A stretch of DNA of 64,000 nucleotides from Pyropia yezoensis (Eukaryota > Rhodophyta > Bangiophyceae > Bangiales > Bangiaceae): positions 16,291,346 through 16,355,345 of the forward strand of contig CM020618.1 of NCBI GenBank assembly GCA_009829735.1, given 5' to 3'. The translations under genes and the position numbers were made by a program. A model generated the notes under the pieces. That model was not told the DNA's origin. It was given only the letters and a program-made list of their open reading frames with translations, and did not search any database. Below, piece after piece: positions 9,827 to 21,436 of this stretch. Positions within the stretch are counted from its first letter, which is position 1, and every line of letters starts with the position of its first letter.

Positions 9827-12136
9827 GTGATGGTGGATGGCGTTCCCGTCTCCGCCACCGCCGCCGAGTGCTTCCTAGCGAGCTCGTCCGAGGACGAGGA
9901 CGACCGGGTGACCGTTCGTGTGGCTCCGGACGGTGCTCCGGGCGGTTTGTCGTCCGTGTGCAGCGGCACGACGGCTCCGTCGGGTGGCGGGCAACCGCGG
10001 GTAGCTGCTGCGTCTACCCCTACTCCCCCGGCGGCCCGGATGGCTCCTGTCGCCGGTGCCGGCGCGGCTCAACCTCAAGACGGCGTCGCCGGCGTGTCGG
10101 GCGGTTATGGTGGCACCCCGGCCGGGACGGCGGGTCAAGACGGCGCGGGTGCCCGCCCGGGTGGTTCATCCGCGGCTGCGGGTGACGGGTCTACCCCTGC
10201 TGCCCCCGAGGTGCTCACGTCGGGCTCGGGTGGCGGCGTTGCTCTGCCCGCGGTGCCGCGGGCGTCTGGTGGTCAAGGTGGGTCTACACCGATGGCAGTG
10301 GACTCCGGTAGTTACTCCGGGCGGGCGCCCGCCCTTCTTCTTCCTCCTCGGCCCCGTGCACCTCCGGCGCCTGCTCATCTGCCGGTGGGGCACCCCCCGG
10401 CGCCCCCGATTCTTCCTGGTCCTGCCCGGGTTGCCCCGTTGGGTGGCGGCGTCGCTGTGGCGGCGGGTCAACCCGCCATGTCGATGACCGACTTGGTGGC
10501 TCGGGTTCGAGGCCTCACTGTGCAAGAGTCAATGGAGCTCGATGGGCGGATGCGGGTGCACTTCCACCTGCGGCATCCCCGTGGAGAGTCCTCCCGGCGC
10601 GTCCAGGTGGACCCGAGTTGGGAGCGGGAGTTGGTGCGGCTGGTCAACCAGCCGAATGCGGTGCGAGTGGAACACCATTGGATCCTGAGTCAGCCGGACG
10701 ACCGGCATGCGCAGCTCTGGCGCACTCGGGTGGGACGGGGTGAGGTCTACCTCGACCCCGCCTTCGGGGTATGCGACCTGATTGCCCCCGCGTTGCCGCG
10801 GGAGGTTGACTACCCGGCTAGTGCTCGGGGGATTGCGGCGGCGGCGGAGCCGGTTGCGTTTGGGGAGACGGTGGGCAGTACCGGTCGGTATCCCGACTTT
10901 GACTATTACCCGGGGGTATCCCCGTATCTGTCGTTGACGGCTCCCTACCCGCCTATGGCGGGGTTGAAGTCGGCGTCGAGCTGGCGACGTAACCATGGTG
11001 TCATGGCGGATGCGTTTCGCACGGATATAACGTGTGCGTTGCAGACCGGCAACGGTCGTGCGCCGGTATACACTCCCGTGCGCCCGCCGCTATGGCAGGA
11101 GGGGTGGGAACCCGCCCCTGCTTTCCGGTTTGACACCGGCTCCTGTCTCCGATACTTCGGGAGTGTGTTGGCCTCCCGGCCGGTCCACCCGTTGCAGGGT
11201 ACCTTCACCCTTGAGGTTACCCTCGGGCAGGCGTCCTCCTTCTTGCTGTCCGTCCGCCGGCAGGGGCGCCTGTTTCATCTTCCGACGGGTGTCCGTCGGC
11301 ACATCGCGCAGTTGGGCGTGGACCTGATAGCTGCCAAGACCGGGTTGGCCCGGGAGTTCGAGGCCCTGCTGGCTGTTCACGATGCCGTGAACTGGGCTGG
11401 GGTGTTGGCCCTTCCCCCGTACCGGGACCCGCAGGCTGGAGCTTCCCCCTTGCCTCGTCATTCATTGCGTATCCGTCGTACTCAGCCGGGTGAGCCCAGT
11501 TGCCATGGGTGGGCATCCACCGAGGCTGTTGCTGACCTGGGTATTCCCATGGTTATCCATGACCCTCTTCAGGTCCTTGCCCCGTGGTTCGGTAGCCCGA
11601 TACCGGCGGCGGTTGGCCTTCGTCCCCGAGAGTGGGGCTCTGCGGGTGGGGAGCGTGAGGTGTCCCGTCGTCGGGCGGAGTCCCGCCGGGGTTACGGTGG
11701 AGCCCCTTCGGTAGGGTCCTACCGGGCCTCGTATCAGGTGCCACCGGCTCCGGTGGTAGCCGTGTCGGCTCCTGTGGCTCCTCTGGCTGCGCGAGTGTCA
11801 CCTCCCGCCCCTGTCCTACATGACGGGGGTCCCCGTCTCTGGTATGAGGGCGTTGACGCCCTTGTTGCCCGTGCAATGCGGGAGGGTCCCTCTGTTAGCT
11901 GGGGGGATATCCCCCCAGGTGCTGCGCTGGTTGGGTCAGCGCGTTGCTTCGGTGGCGTGCTTGACCGCCTCCAGAAAGCTCTGGAGGACGTGGAGGCTGG
12001 CCGCAGCACCCTCGTCCAGCTATGCACCGAGGTAACTCGGGTGATTGACCGTCGTGACATCGCCGACCGGTGGAGCACGGAGGTATATGCGCTTACGCGT
12101 GAGTGGCCTCCCTCAGGCAGTGGGTCTACCCACTGA
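9827..12136 (+). CDS. Element A antisense ORF (769 residues)
   Basis: Lies between pol and the 3' LTR of element A but on the opposite strand, convergent with pol. The N terminus is Ser/Asp/Glu-rich then Ala/Gly/Pro-rich (about residues 1-215). A folded-looking part follows (about 220-570), with a core near 470-495 (GRLFHLPTGVRRHIAQL) preceded by YFGSVLA. The C-terminal third is Pro/Ala-rich and then helical. The core aligns by eye with the antisense ORFs of elements B (HFGSVML, GMLWHLPLRL) and C (NRLWFLPDLL). Function is unknown. Additional, often antisense, ORFs between pol and the 3' LTR are known in some plant Ty3/Gypsy lineages (Grande, RIRE2). Confidence 0.6.
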   Translation: MMVDGVPVSATAAECFLASSSEDEDDRVTVRVAPDGAPGGLSSVCSGTTAPSGGGQPRVAAASTPTPPAARMAPVAGAGAAQPQDGVAGVSGGYGGTPAGTAGQDGAGARPGGSSAAAGDGSTPAAPEVLTSGSGGGVALPAVPRASGGQGGSTPMAVDSGSYSGRAPALLLPPRPRAPPAPAHLPVGHPPAPPILPGPARVAPLGGGVAVAAGQPAMSMTDLVARVRGLTVQESMELDGRMRVHFHLRHPRGESSRRVQVDPSWERELVRLVNQPNAVRVEHHWILSQPDDRHAQLWRTRVGRGEVYLDPAFGVCDLIAPALPREVDYPASARGIAAAAEPVAFGETVGSTGRYPDFDYYPGVSPYLSLTAPYPPMAGLKSASSWRRNHGVMADAFRTDITCALQTGNGRAPVYTPVRPPLWQEGWEPAPAFRFDTGSCLRYFGSVLASRPVHPLQGTFTLEVTLGQASSFLLSVRRQGRLFHLPTGVRRHIAQLGVDLIAAKTGLAREFEALLAVHDAVNWAGVLALPPYRDPQAGASPLPRHSLRIRRTQPGEPSCHGWASTEAVADLGIPMVIHDPLQVLAPWFGSPIPAAVGLRPREWGSAGGEREVSRRRAESRRGYGGAPSVGSYRASYQVPPAPVVAVSAPVAPLAARVSPPAPVLHDGGPRLWYEGVDALVARAMREGPSVSWGDIPPGAALVGSARCFGGVLDRLQKALEDVEAGRSTLVQLCTEVTRVIDRRDIADRWSTEVYALTREWPPSGSGSTH

Positions 12137-12389
12137 GGAGTGTTATTGTTTGTACGGGAGAGGGACCCGGTGGCCCTTATGGTGGCCGGGTAGTAGTGAG
12201 TATAAACTCATCCCCTTCGGGGGCATTGCTTGCCTCTGTTTGCTGCCCTGGGGAGTACCCCTTCTGGCTCAGTGTTGCCTTGCCTCCCGTCCAACTTCTT
12301 CCGGTTGGTTCATGCTTGGGGAGGTCATCCTCCCTCACTTTGTGTCCTGGCTTGGGGAGGTCATCCTCCCGTGTAAGCCCCCTAGTTAC

Positions 12390-12560
12390 TTCGATATTAT
12401 CGAAGTTAGCCTTTACCTTTAAGTTAACTTATTAAGGTTCAGGTTTTACTTAGTTATCTAAGCTTGACTCTACTTAGTTGCCTAAGCTTGGATCGACTTA
12501 GAAACCTAAGTCCGATTTGACTTAGAAACCCAAGTCTGCCGTAACCATGTCACACCCTAC
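12390..12560. repeat. Array of short palindromes between two convergent ORFs
   Basis: A near-perfect palindrome ACTTCGATATTATCGAAGT lies near 12389, then TAAGTTAACTTA near 12421. Four successive ~27-base units of the form CTTAG..N..CTAAG or CCAAG follow (12446-12537), for example GACTTAGAAACCTAAGTC. Upstream, GGGGAGGTCATCCTCCC occurs twice (near 12328 and 12355). The position, between the end of the antisense ORF and the end of pol, suggests a role in 3'-end formation for both; this is inference. Confidence 0.55.
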
Positions 12561-12614
12561 TTAGTAGGTATAAGCCTCACCCCCCAACAGCCGAAGTCGG
12601 TGTCGGTTGGGTTG

Positions 12615-15600
12615 TTACAGTAGGCGTCGTCGCCTCATGTAAGGCATGCGGAGTTGGCGGGGTATATTCGCCGCCTGTTCCCAGGTGGGTGAGTCGTATC
12701 CGACCCACATAACCTTGACGTACCAGGGTCCTGGTAGGTCCGGGTCGGTGTGTCCGACCACGCTCTCTACTTGGTATGGAATCCCATCCGGTCCCACCGG
12801 GTCATCTGACCGGTGGGTTGTAAGAGCTTCATGTAGCAACCCAGCCGGTACCGGCTGAGGCTGTTCCGGCTTCGGAGCAGGTGTGACATCATTCACACTG
12901 ATGCGTTGGATCTCCGTATCGGAGTGTAAGATAACCGAGTGGTCATCTCTGTGGAGAATCTGGTACGGTCCCTTGACCGGTTGCATGAGCTTGTTCCCTC
13001 GGAACTTCTGGTGTCTGATATAGACCCAGTCACCTGTTACCAGGGTTGCGTTGCGCACCCGTAGCCGGGCGTCGAAGTTCTTCTTGTATCGAAGTTGTGT
13101 TCTGTCAAGGGCACCCTTGAGCTTAGGAATCATCCACTATAGCTTGGCCAACCAAGCTAGGTGTATACGTTCGGCCGGGCGGCCTTTCGGTGTATCATAC
13201 CGAGTGCACCTGCCTGGCGGCAGCGTCAGGTTACCGACGCCTAGTGGCATGACCCACTCCAGCGGAGCGATGTTTGTGCTCCGATGTGGCCTGGCATTGT
13301 ATGCCAGGGTGAGTACGGACAGAAGCCTGTCCCAAGTGTTCGTGTGCTCGGCCACGTAGCACTGTAGCATCTTGACGATGGTGCGGTTGAACCGCTCCAC
13401 CTGCCCGTTGGACTGCGGGTGGTAGTCGGATGCCCGACGGGGTTCGATACCGAACATGCCCAGGACCTTAGTGCAGAATGCTGACGTAAGATTTGCTCCG
13501 TTATCGGAGAGGAGTTGCTTCATTACTCCGTAAGCACTGATCCAGTGGTCAACCACTGCGTTCATAATCGTGTATGCCGTATCATTCGGGATGGCTGCCG
13601 CTCGTGACAGCTTAGTGAAGCGGTCAGACATGACCAGGATGTACCTGTTCCCTTCTTTCGTTACCGGAAGTGGCCCGAGTATGTCGATAGCGACTTGCTC
13701 GTTGGGCCCATCGGGTGGGAATAGCTTCATGGCAGACGCCTGCCTATGGAGACTCATGCGGTTACGTGCACAGGGGTGGCATCCCCTTACGTGGTCGACC
13801 ACGTCGACGGCCATTGCTGGCCAGTGGAAGAACCTTCGCATCGCTGCGAACATACGTGAACCCCCCGAGTGTCCGGCTGTGGGGCTCTCGTGTTCTCGTT
13901 CCATGACGGCTTGCCGTAAGGACACGGGAACCACGACTTGATGTCGTCCATCGGCGGGTGCCCGCCGGTATATGAGTCCGTCTTCGTTCTCGGAGAAGAT
14001 GCCGGCCGTACCGGCCAGGAGGTTAGCACGATGGCGTTTACAGTCATCGTCATCGGCCTGGGCCTCGCGGAAGTCCGCGAGGGTCAATGGGCACGCAAGG
14101 TGTGCCATGGTATGGTCAACCATACCCTGGGTAGCATTACCCACCATGCACACCGGTACCACTGGAATGTCCTCGTCCACCGGGCGGGTATCCCCGCTCG
14201 GGGTGTCGAGGCGAGACAACGCGTCTCCGAGATGGTGGGTTGACCCAGCCTTATACACGGTACGGTAGTCGTGCTCGGCCATCTTCAGCCTCCATCGGGC
14301 TAGCCTCCCATGGCTATCGGAATCCTTGTCACCAAGGTTGAGAAACCATCGTAGGGGTTCGTGGTCGGACCTCACGATGAACCTGGAGCCCTCCAGGTAT
14401 GGACGGAGCAGTTGCACTGCCCAAATAACTCCGAGGCATTCACGCTCGGTGGCACTATAGTTACGCTCAGCCGGGTTGAGTGTCCGGCTGAAGTACCCTA
14501 CCGGACGTAGGTCCGGGATAACGTTATCGGAACCGATCAACGTCTCCCCCTGTAACAGGGTGCATCCCACTTGTGTATCGCACGCATCGACATCGATGAC
14601 GAAGGTCCCCCGTCTATGCGGTAACGCAAGGACGGGTGGGGACAGTAGGGCTCGCTTCAGCGACTCGAATGCCTCCCCTTCGCTAGGCGAAGGGGGTTGG
14701 AATACCTTGGGTAAGGTACTGCTCGTAAGAACCGTCAACGGTTTAGCTATCCGAGCGAAGTCCTTGACCAACCGTCGGTAGACGTTGCACACTCCCAGGA
14801 AGCTCTTGAGCTGCGTCTGGGTGCTAGGGAACCGGGCATCCCGGAGTGCCCGGGTATTGGCTTCGAGTACCCCTAGTTTACCAGGGGTTATCTGGTGGCC
14901 CAGATACTCGACCGTCTGTTGGAAGAAGGCGCACTTCTTCAGACGCAGGGTTATTCCGGCGTTACGCAAGAGGGTGAGTACCTCGTCAACATGTTGCACA
15001 TGGTCATCCATGTTACGCGAGAAGACGATGACGTCATCGAGGTACACTAGGCAGTTACGCCACTTCACCCCCGACAGTATAATGTCGATAGCCCGCTGGA
15101 ATGTAGCGGGTGCGTTGGACAATCCGAAGGGCGTCCTTAGGAACTCGTACACTCCACTGTGACAGACGAATGCCGTCTTGGGGATATCCTCGTCCGCCAC
15201 CGGGATCTGCCAGTATCCTGCATTGCAGTCGATGGTGGTAAACACCGTAGCTTCCCCCAGGGAGTCGATGCATTCATCCATCCTTGGAAAAGGGTATGAG
15301 TCTTTCTTGGTAACCAAGTGGAGGCGTCGATAATCGATGCAAAACCGAGGGGTTTGATCCTTCTTCGGTACGATAACGACTGGGGCACCCCACTCCGACA
15401 TCGAAGGTCGGATCACCTTAGCTTCACTCATCCTCTTCACTTCTCCATCAACGATCTCTCGTTGCATAGGTCCCGCTCTGTGCGGTTGTGACCGGGCGGG
15501 GCGTGCGCCTGGTACCAGGTCAATACGATGTTGGGTTGCCCCAATGGTACCCAAGGCCCCGCCTGTCCACATGACGTCATGCTTTCTTAGCATTCGTCGT

Positions 15601-16781
15601 ACCCCTTCGGCTACCGAAGGGGGAAGGTGGTCGAGGTCAGCCTCGGCCAGTGCCTTCAAGGCTTCTTGGTCCTTTGGCGGCATGTCCGCCGGAGCCGCCG
15701 ATGGGCTAGGCTTCCCGTCATCGGGTTGCTGTCGCTCGGTGGTCTCGGCGGCCGCCAGCACCTCAAGTAGTTCCACTTGACCTTCCTTGTCAGGGGTAAG
15801 GATATCTCCTTCGTAGAGCTCGGCAATCCCGAGGATAGTTCCCTTCGGGAGGGTGACTGCCTTACGGCGATAGTTCGCCATCACTAGGAGGGACGACCCT
15901 CCTGCTGGGAGGTCTATGAGACCGTTGGCCATGGTCAACCCATGGCGCTTGTACGTCCGCAGGTTGGACCGGACTCTGCAGATGCCTGCGAGGTCGCAGT
16001 TAACCGGGAGGACTGTCTCCGACAACGGCTCAAAGCGAGTTCGCTTGGCCAACCGAAGTGTCTTCGGCTCGACGCTTTCGTACACCTCAGCCACGTTAAC
16101 GTGGCTCCCTTGTAGCTTCAGGTCCCTGACGATAGCCGTATGTCCTCGCTTCGTCCCGTCGGCCTCTTGTAGCTCGACGGTCCTCCGGCCCGGCCGGATT
16201 GCATCAACGTGAACGTTGATGAAGGTGCATCCCAATATGCAGGGCACCGATAGGGTCTCACACACCAGGAAGTCGACTTCCGTGGTGAGTTCCCCGATGG
16301 TCACCCGCAGCGACATCGCTGCGGTCGTACGAATGAGGCGACCATTCGCGTCCTTGATGGTGGGTCCCCGAGTCACTCTGACTCGCGGAAGCCACTTGTC
16401 CGGGAGGGTGTCCTTCCGGATGAGGTTGGGTCCAGCCCCTGTATCCAGTACAGGGTAGTACGATCGTGTCGACTGGGGGTCAACCCCCAGTGTAGCTGAT
16501 ACCTTGAAGTTCTCCAAGGTGAACAGTACGTGGCCTACACCGATATCCGGTGTAGCTCGGGCATCCTGAACAGGGCCCTTGTCTGGTTCCATGTGACGGG
16601 GCTTCCCGTCCTCTCCTCCTAACCTTGGAGGTTGGTCATCAATCCCCTGACGCCGTGTCGTCGGGGCCGGAAGGTGTACCCGGGGGTTGATGCGGCGTCG
16701 GCTCAACCGCGCTCTCCGTGGGGCATTCCCCGCGGTACTCCGGGGAGGCTTGCTTGGGTTACCCCAGCGCCCCCCGGTCAT
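12615..16781 (-). CDS. Element A pol region
   Basis: Along the minus strand it holds an aspartic protease (LDTGAGPNLIRK), reverse transcriptase (FCIDYRRL; YLDDVIVF), RNase H (DVDACDTQVGC and a TERECLGVIWA helix), an integrase zinc-binding segment (HESPTAGH...CHPCARNR), the integrase core (IDILGPLPV, LSDNGANLTS, NGQVERFNRTI) and a chromodomain-like end (YVKVMWVGYDSPTWEQ). This is the pol order of Ty3/Gypsy chromoviruses. It is a fossil with a small number of breaks. The 12615 end faces the antisense ORF at 9827-12136. Confidence 0.85.
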
Positions 16782-16789
16782 CCTTCCTC

Positions 16790-18901
16790 TTACTCGTTTC
16801 CCGCCCTTGGTAGGGTGCTGTCCGCCGGGACATCCGGCTGAGGAGGTGCCTCCTCGACGGCCAGTACTCCACCTGGAGCTGGCTGCCTACCCGGTGCGGG
16901 TCCGGGTGCTCTGGCGGGATACCCCCCGGTGGATGCCTTGCGTTGCGCCGCTGCCCGCCGAGACTCCTCGGGGATGAGTGGGCAGGAAGACACCCAGTGT
17001 TGGGGATCCCCACACAACATACATCCGGACGTGCCGGTCCCCCCTTGAGTTCGCATCGGGGTAGCCCCGTAGCTGCGGTTGCCTCCCTCGGGCGCCCGAG
17101 TGCCTGCTCCCTGGTAGGCCTTGGGTCCTTGGGTCAACCGGAACATGGACTCCCCCAACCGGTTGGGTCGGCCCGCAATCTGCGGGGGTGCCTCCGTGCG
17201 CACCGCCCATGTTGGCAAGGGTTAGTGAGGGTTACCCGTCACCGGGGAGTACCCCGTAGTCCGTACGTACGGGACGCGACGTCCCGTGCCCTCGCTGACC
17301 TGGAACTGGGTCCCCGCCGGAGCAATGTACGCTACCGTACCGTGCTCATCAATCACCGGCGTCGCCGGTAGCAACAGGTGGCCCTGTTGGTCAACTAGAG
17401 GTTCATGCTCGCCCGTAGGGGTATGTTCGTTCGCCACCAGTACTGGTGCGGCCTTACGTTCCACCTTCTCTTGCCTCGGTACCGGGGTAAGACTGGGCTT
17501 GCCTCCCTCACCCTTGGGCTTCGGGGCCAAGGCACATTCCGGGTGTAGAACCCGGTAGGCGTCCCCTAGGGACTTGCACATATGCATCAGTCGACTGAAG
17601 TTCGTCCGCGCCGTATTGGCTCCCCGTGCGGATATCCGCACGTAGTTGGGTACTCCTGCGAACAGGATGGCCCGTAGTTCCCCTTCACCGAGGAGCTTCC
17701 CCAGCTCGTAGTCGAGCTCTTGGATCCGGCGTCCAAACATCTCTTCATCCTCCCAGCTCTGGGCGGTGGCAGTGCGCAGGGCCCGGTAGTGGTCCTTGCA
17801 CTTGTCCTCACTGAGGTAACTGCTCAGCAGCTCCTTGAGAATCCCACGGTAATCCATGGGGGTGGCCACGACCCTCATTCCCGGCATCGGGGATGCCTGG
17901 CGAAGAATGCCTCGCACCCGTTCATCAACAAAGAACGGGAGGATCTCCAGGGCCAGCCCCTCGTTGACGAGCGCCTTGTCCGCGGCTGCCTTGAAGCTGG
18001 TCAAGAAGCCGATGACTGCCAACGGGCGTCCGTTGGGGCCCCCGAACATAGGGACTCCCTTCATAAGGGTCTGCATAGAGCGAATCGCTCGGTGCGACGT
18101 ATTACGCATCGATTCCGATACGGTGGTAGATCGGTCCTCCAAACGATAACGTTCCGGAGTAAGAACCGACCGGAAGACCTCGTTGACGATCTCCGTGTCA
18201 GTGTCCTGGATATCCAGTCGCTTAGCCAGTTGATGAGCAAACTCATCGGACTCCATCCGCTTCAGTAGGCTCGCAGTTACCTGCGCGGTCATGGCTTCCA
18301 CCACTGAAGATGGTACTTCGGGCGTCGGCACCTCGGGAACCCGAGTTGCCTGGCCTCCTTCGTCGTGGGGGTACTGTGAGAGGGTACCCCCTCCCCCAAT
18401 AACCGACTCTCCACCGGCGTAAGTATCCGCCGGGTCGTGTCCGTGGAGTCCGCTTCGGGTGCTCCGAGCGTATCGCTCCGTGTGGCTACGTTCCAACTCA
18501 GCCGACGAGTCGGATCCATACCCCGTTGTGTCCGGGGGTTGTCCAGGAGAGGCAACACCGGGGTTGACCCTGGTGGACCCCGAAAGTAGTCCGGCCGGTT
18601 CGAACCGTACCGGTGTGGGAGGAACACGTCAGGGTCCCGTCGTGTGGCGTGTTGACATCAACACTGCCATTGCGTCCTCCGTCCGATCTTGACGGGTGTC
18701 GAGCCCGGAAAACCGGGCCTCGATGCGGGCCATTGATGCCATCAGGGAATCCCCTGGTGAGGGAGGCGGCGGAGTGAGGTCGGTCGATGACAGTTGAGGC
18801 GGACCCCCGCCTCCTGCCGTCCGAGCCGTGCCAAACGTCGATCCGGCACCGGAAAGCATTGGCGTCTCAATGTTGTCGATCGGGTTCCCGATCCCGGTTC
18901 C
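16790..18901 (-). CDS. Element A gag region (main part)
   Basis: Encodes a capsid-like helical segment (FGGPNGRPLAVIGFLTSF and following) and a CCHC zinc knuckle (CMLCGDPQHWVSSC) near the pol side. The 5' part of the region lies on the far side of element B, at 28283-28365 or so, because B inserted into it. It is a fossil with more than one break in addition to that insertion. Confidence 0.7.
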
Positions 18902-19370
18902 TGTGGCAGTATTGACCCCCAGGTAGGGGGCAACACGTGCCATGCAAGGGGCGGCAGGCCACTAGCCTGGTCCGTTCCTCCCCCTGCATTTGGGTCCATA
19001 TTCCCTAAGTTCGGGATAGTTAGCTTAGTAGTAAATCCAACTTGGATTTGAGGGTTTTCTGCATTTATCGTCTTGAATTTTCGTGTGGCCCGGTGGGCAG
19101 GTGCTGGGGTGGGAGATTCTGAGTGGCGAGATTCTGAGTGGACCCTGGGGGGATAAGGGGAGGGACAGCGGGGCTTGGCCCTGCGTCCCCGTCCCGACCA
19201 AGAAACTGTTGGACCACACACCATCTTCTTGTTTGTCCGTGGGGGGGATTGCCCCACAACAGGGATAGAGTGTGTGCGACTTGCACTTCTTCCGGTTCCC
19301 CCGACACGGGAGGCAGCCCTCGCACACCGCCCCAACTTGGGTACTGTGTGTGCGAGTGGTTTTTGCCACA
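18902..19370 (+). repeat. Element B 5' LTR
   Basis: 469 bp. Contains a 14-base tandem duplication (GAGATTCTGAGTGG near 19109 and 19125). Ends TGCCACA two bases before the primer-binding site. Confidence 0.92.
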
Positions 19371-19372
19371 TT

Positions 19373-19391
19373 TGGTGGAGCAGCAGGGGAC
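19373..19391 (+). promoter_or_regulatory. Element B primer-binding site
   Basis: TGGTGGAGCAGCAGGGGAC would pair with a tRNA 3' end ...GCUGCUCCACCA. The same 19 bases serve elements A and C. Confidence 0.8.
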
Positions 19392-19489
19392 AGAGGTAAA
19401 CTTTACCTCCGGGTGCACCCGGGTGTAGGGGGCCCTCTGTCTCAGAGGAACGGTGGACTTGGACCGTGTCATACGGATCGTTAGCCAAC

Positions 19490-21436
19490 ATGGCTAGCTC
19501 GGACCCCCCGTCGTCCGGGGAGTACACGGGTGACGCACGTACTTCAGTGCCTTTGAATACTGGTGAGACACAGGTGGGTTTACCTGGGGTCGCAGAGGGA
19601 CTAGAGGTCCCTCAAGCCAGCAGGACTGGAAGTGCGGGCGGGCAACAGGCCACCCCGACTCAGTCGGGAGTTCACTCGGGTGACACTTCTGACGTGGGTG
19701 GGCCGAAGTCTGGCCACCGCGTGGTATACTCAACGGGAACGTCCCAAGGGGTGAGGACTGTCCCCGCGAGTTCCACTCGGGTTGGAGCCAACTTTGGCAT
19801 GGAGCCATCGCCAACTAGGCTTTCGGAGGACGGCGGACCTCCGTTGGTCGGCGATGGGCTCGCGCCCATGCCCCCGGTTGAGACCCCTGAGGAACGTGGT
19901 TACCCCTCAGGTGGACTCCCGGAGGCGGACCGAGACTCAACTGGAGTCGTCAATCCACTCCTCGCGGAAACTGTCCGTCGGGAGGCGACCAATGTGTTGC
20001 GGCAGACTTTGCCGGACCTGGTGGTCACGATGACGAATACTATTCTGAATCAGATTGTAGCGAGTTTGCCAGATGGCCTGAATGTCCAGACCGGATTGGG
20101 GCTTTCGAGCCCACAGGCGCAGGGGGAATCCCTCCCCACGCCTATCTCGGGTCGCCCCGAACTGGGGGCGACACCTGTGACTCCCAACGAGGGAGCCACA
20201 CCATACGCGGTGGGGCGTACGCCCTTCACGGGGGAGTTCCCCTCGGAAACGCCGGCGGCTACACCAAGCTCGCCGTACCAGACTACAGGCACTGAGGGTG
20301 GACTTACCCCAGTGCCACAGCGGCTGTTCCCTCAACGTGAGGTGCCGCCCAAGATCCAGGTAGCCAACCCGGTCTACCAGAGGATCTTTGACTGTGAGAC
20401 CTACGCCCTCCACAACAAGTCGGTGGCGTATGGTCCTGACCAGGCCCGAGCCATGGGCCGTGCCAAGAAGAATGCACTTCATTCTTTTGGGCACAGAGCG
20501 GAGTGGGATGGAACTCCCCCCCTCCGTGTCTTTGAGTTCCTACGTCGTTTCACAAAAGCCTGTGACGACAATGCCATAAGTGAAGGCATGGCTTTTTACA
20601 TGCTACAGGAGTTTACGAAGGGAGACCTGCGGACAGAACTTATGTCCGTCATGCCCAGCTCCTCAAGTGGAGGCGCTGGGGAGGTGACGTCCTATTTGGA
20701 GCTCGTCAACTGGTTGTTGAGGGCCATGGTTGATGAAGCGGCGTTGGCTTCTCAAGTCGAGGAGTTTACGCAAGCCCATCAGGAAGAGGCGGAGGACGAG
20801 TTGTCCTTTGCGGAGCGAGTCCGTAAGCTCAACAATCTTTGTGGGTTTCTTCATCCACAAGCTGTGGTGAAGAGTCGGTTTGTGGAAGGACTCCACTGGT
20901 CAGTCCGGATGGAGACCCGGGAGCATAACACTGCCCGGGCGACCCTGGCCGAGTTGGCTAGGTTCGCCTACCGCAGAGGCGAGGCCTACCGCAAGTTGCG
21001 GGAGGAACAACGCCAGGAGCGTCAGGCCGAGTTGGCCAAGGAACGGGAAGAGGCGCGCCAGGCCAGAGAGTTGCGAGAGGCACGCCGAATCCGCAAGGAG
21101 AGGGTGGTAGCTGCCGTGGGAACTTCCCAAGGTACCTCGTCGTCTTCCCCAGTTGGGAAGACCCCTCCGGGAACTGATCATCGGTGTTGGAACTGCAACT
21201 CCGATGGTCACTGGGCATATGATTGCCCCAAGTTGAGTAAACGCATCCAACAGCTTGTTAGGAATGCGAGTAAGAAGTCGGCTACGAACGAAGTGCGTTC
21301 ACGCCGCGAGGGTGGGTCTCGACCAGTGGTGGCGGTCGCCACACCCTCGACGGAGGGGGCGGACACGTCGTCCTCGGACTCGTCGTCGTCCCCTTCGCCC
21401 TCAGATTCGGACGCCAAGTCGGCGGGAAACGAATGA
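19490..21436 (+). CDS. Element B gag
   Basis: 648 residues from ATG 19490 (MASSDPPSSGEYTGD), chosen because gag of element C starts similarly (MATLPG) at the same distance from its LTR. A Pro/Ser/Thr-rich N terminus (about 1-280) is followed by the capsid-like helical part (PPLRVFEFLRRFTKACDD near 345), a basic coiled region rich in Arg/Glu (about 505-550), one CCHC zinc knuckle (CWNCNSDGHWAYDC near 570) and a Ser/Asp-rich acidic tail. The last codons overlap the pol start by four bases (ATGA), which suggests coupled translation of pol. Confidence 0.8.
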   Translation: MASSDPPSSGEYTGDARTSVPLNTGETQVGLPGVAEGLEVPQASRTGSAGGQQATPTQSGVHSGDTSDVGGPKSGHRVVYSTGTSQGVRTVPASSTRVGANFGMEPSPTRLSEDGGPPLVGDGLAPMPPVETPEERGYPSGGLPEADRDSTGVVNPLLAETVRREATNVLRQTLPDLVVTMTNTILNQIVASLPDGLNVQTGLGLSSPQAQGESLPTPISGRPELGATPVTPNEGATPYAVGRTPFTGEFPSETPAATPSSPYQTTGTEGGLTPVPQRLFPQREVPPKIQVANPVYQRIFDCETYALHNKSVAYGPDQARAMGRAKKNALHSFGHRAEWDGTPPLRVFEFLRRFTKACDDNAISEGMAFYMLQEFTKGDLRTELMSVMPSSSSGGAGEVTSYLELVNWLLRAMVDEAALASQVEEFTQAHQEEAEDELSFAERVRKLNNLCGFLHPQAVVKSRFVEGLHWSVRMETREHNTARATLAELARFAYRRGEAYRKLREEQRQERQAELAKEREEARQARELREARRIRKERVVAAVGTSQGTSSSSPVGKTPPGTDHRCWNCNSDGHWAYDCPKLSKRIQQLVRNASKKSATNEVRSRREGGSRPVVAVATPSTEGADTSSSDSSSSPSPSDSDAKSAGNE

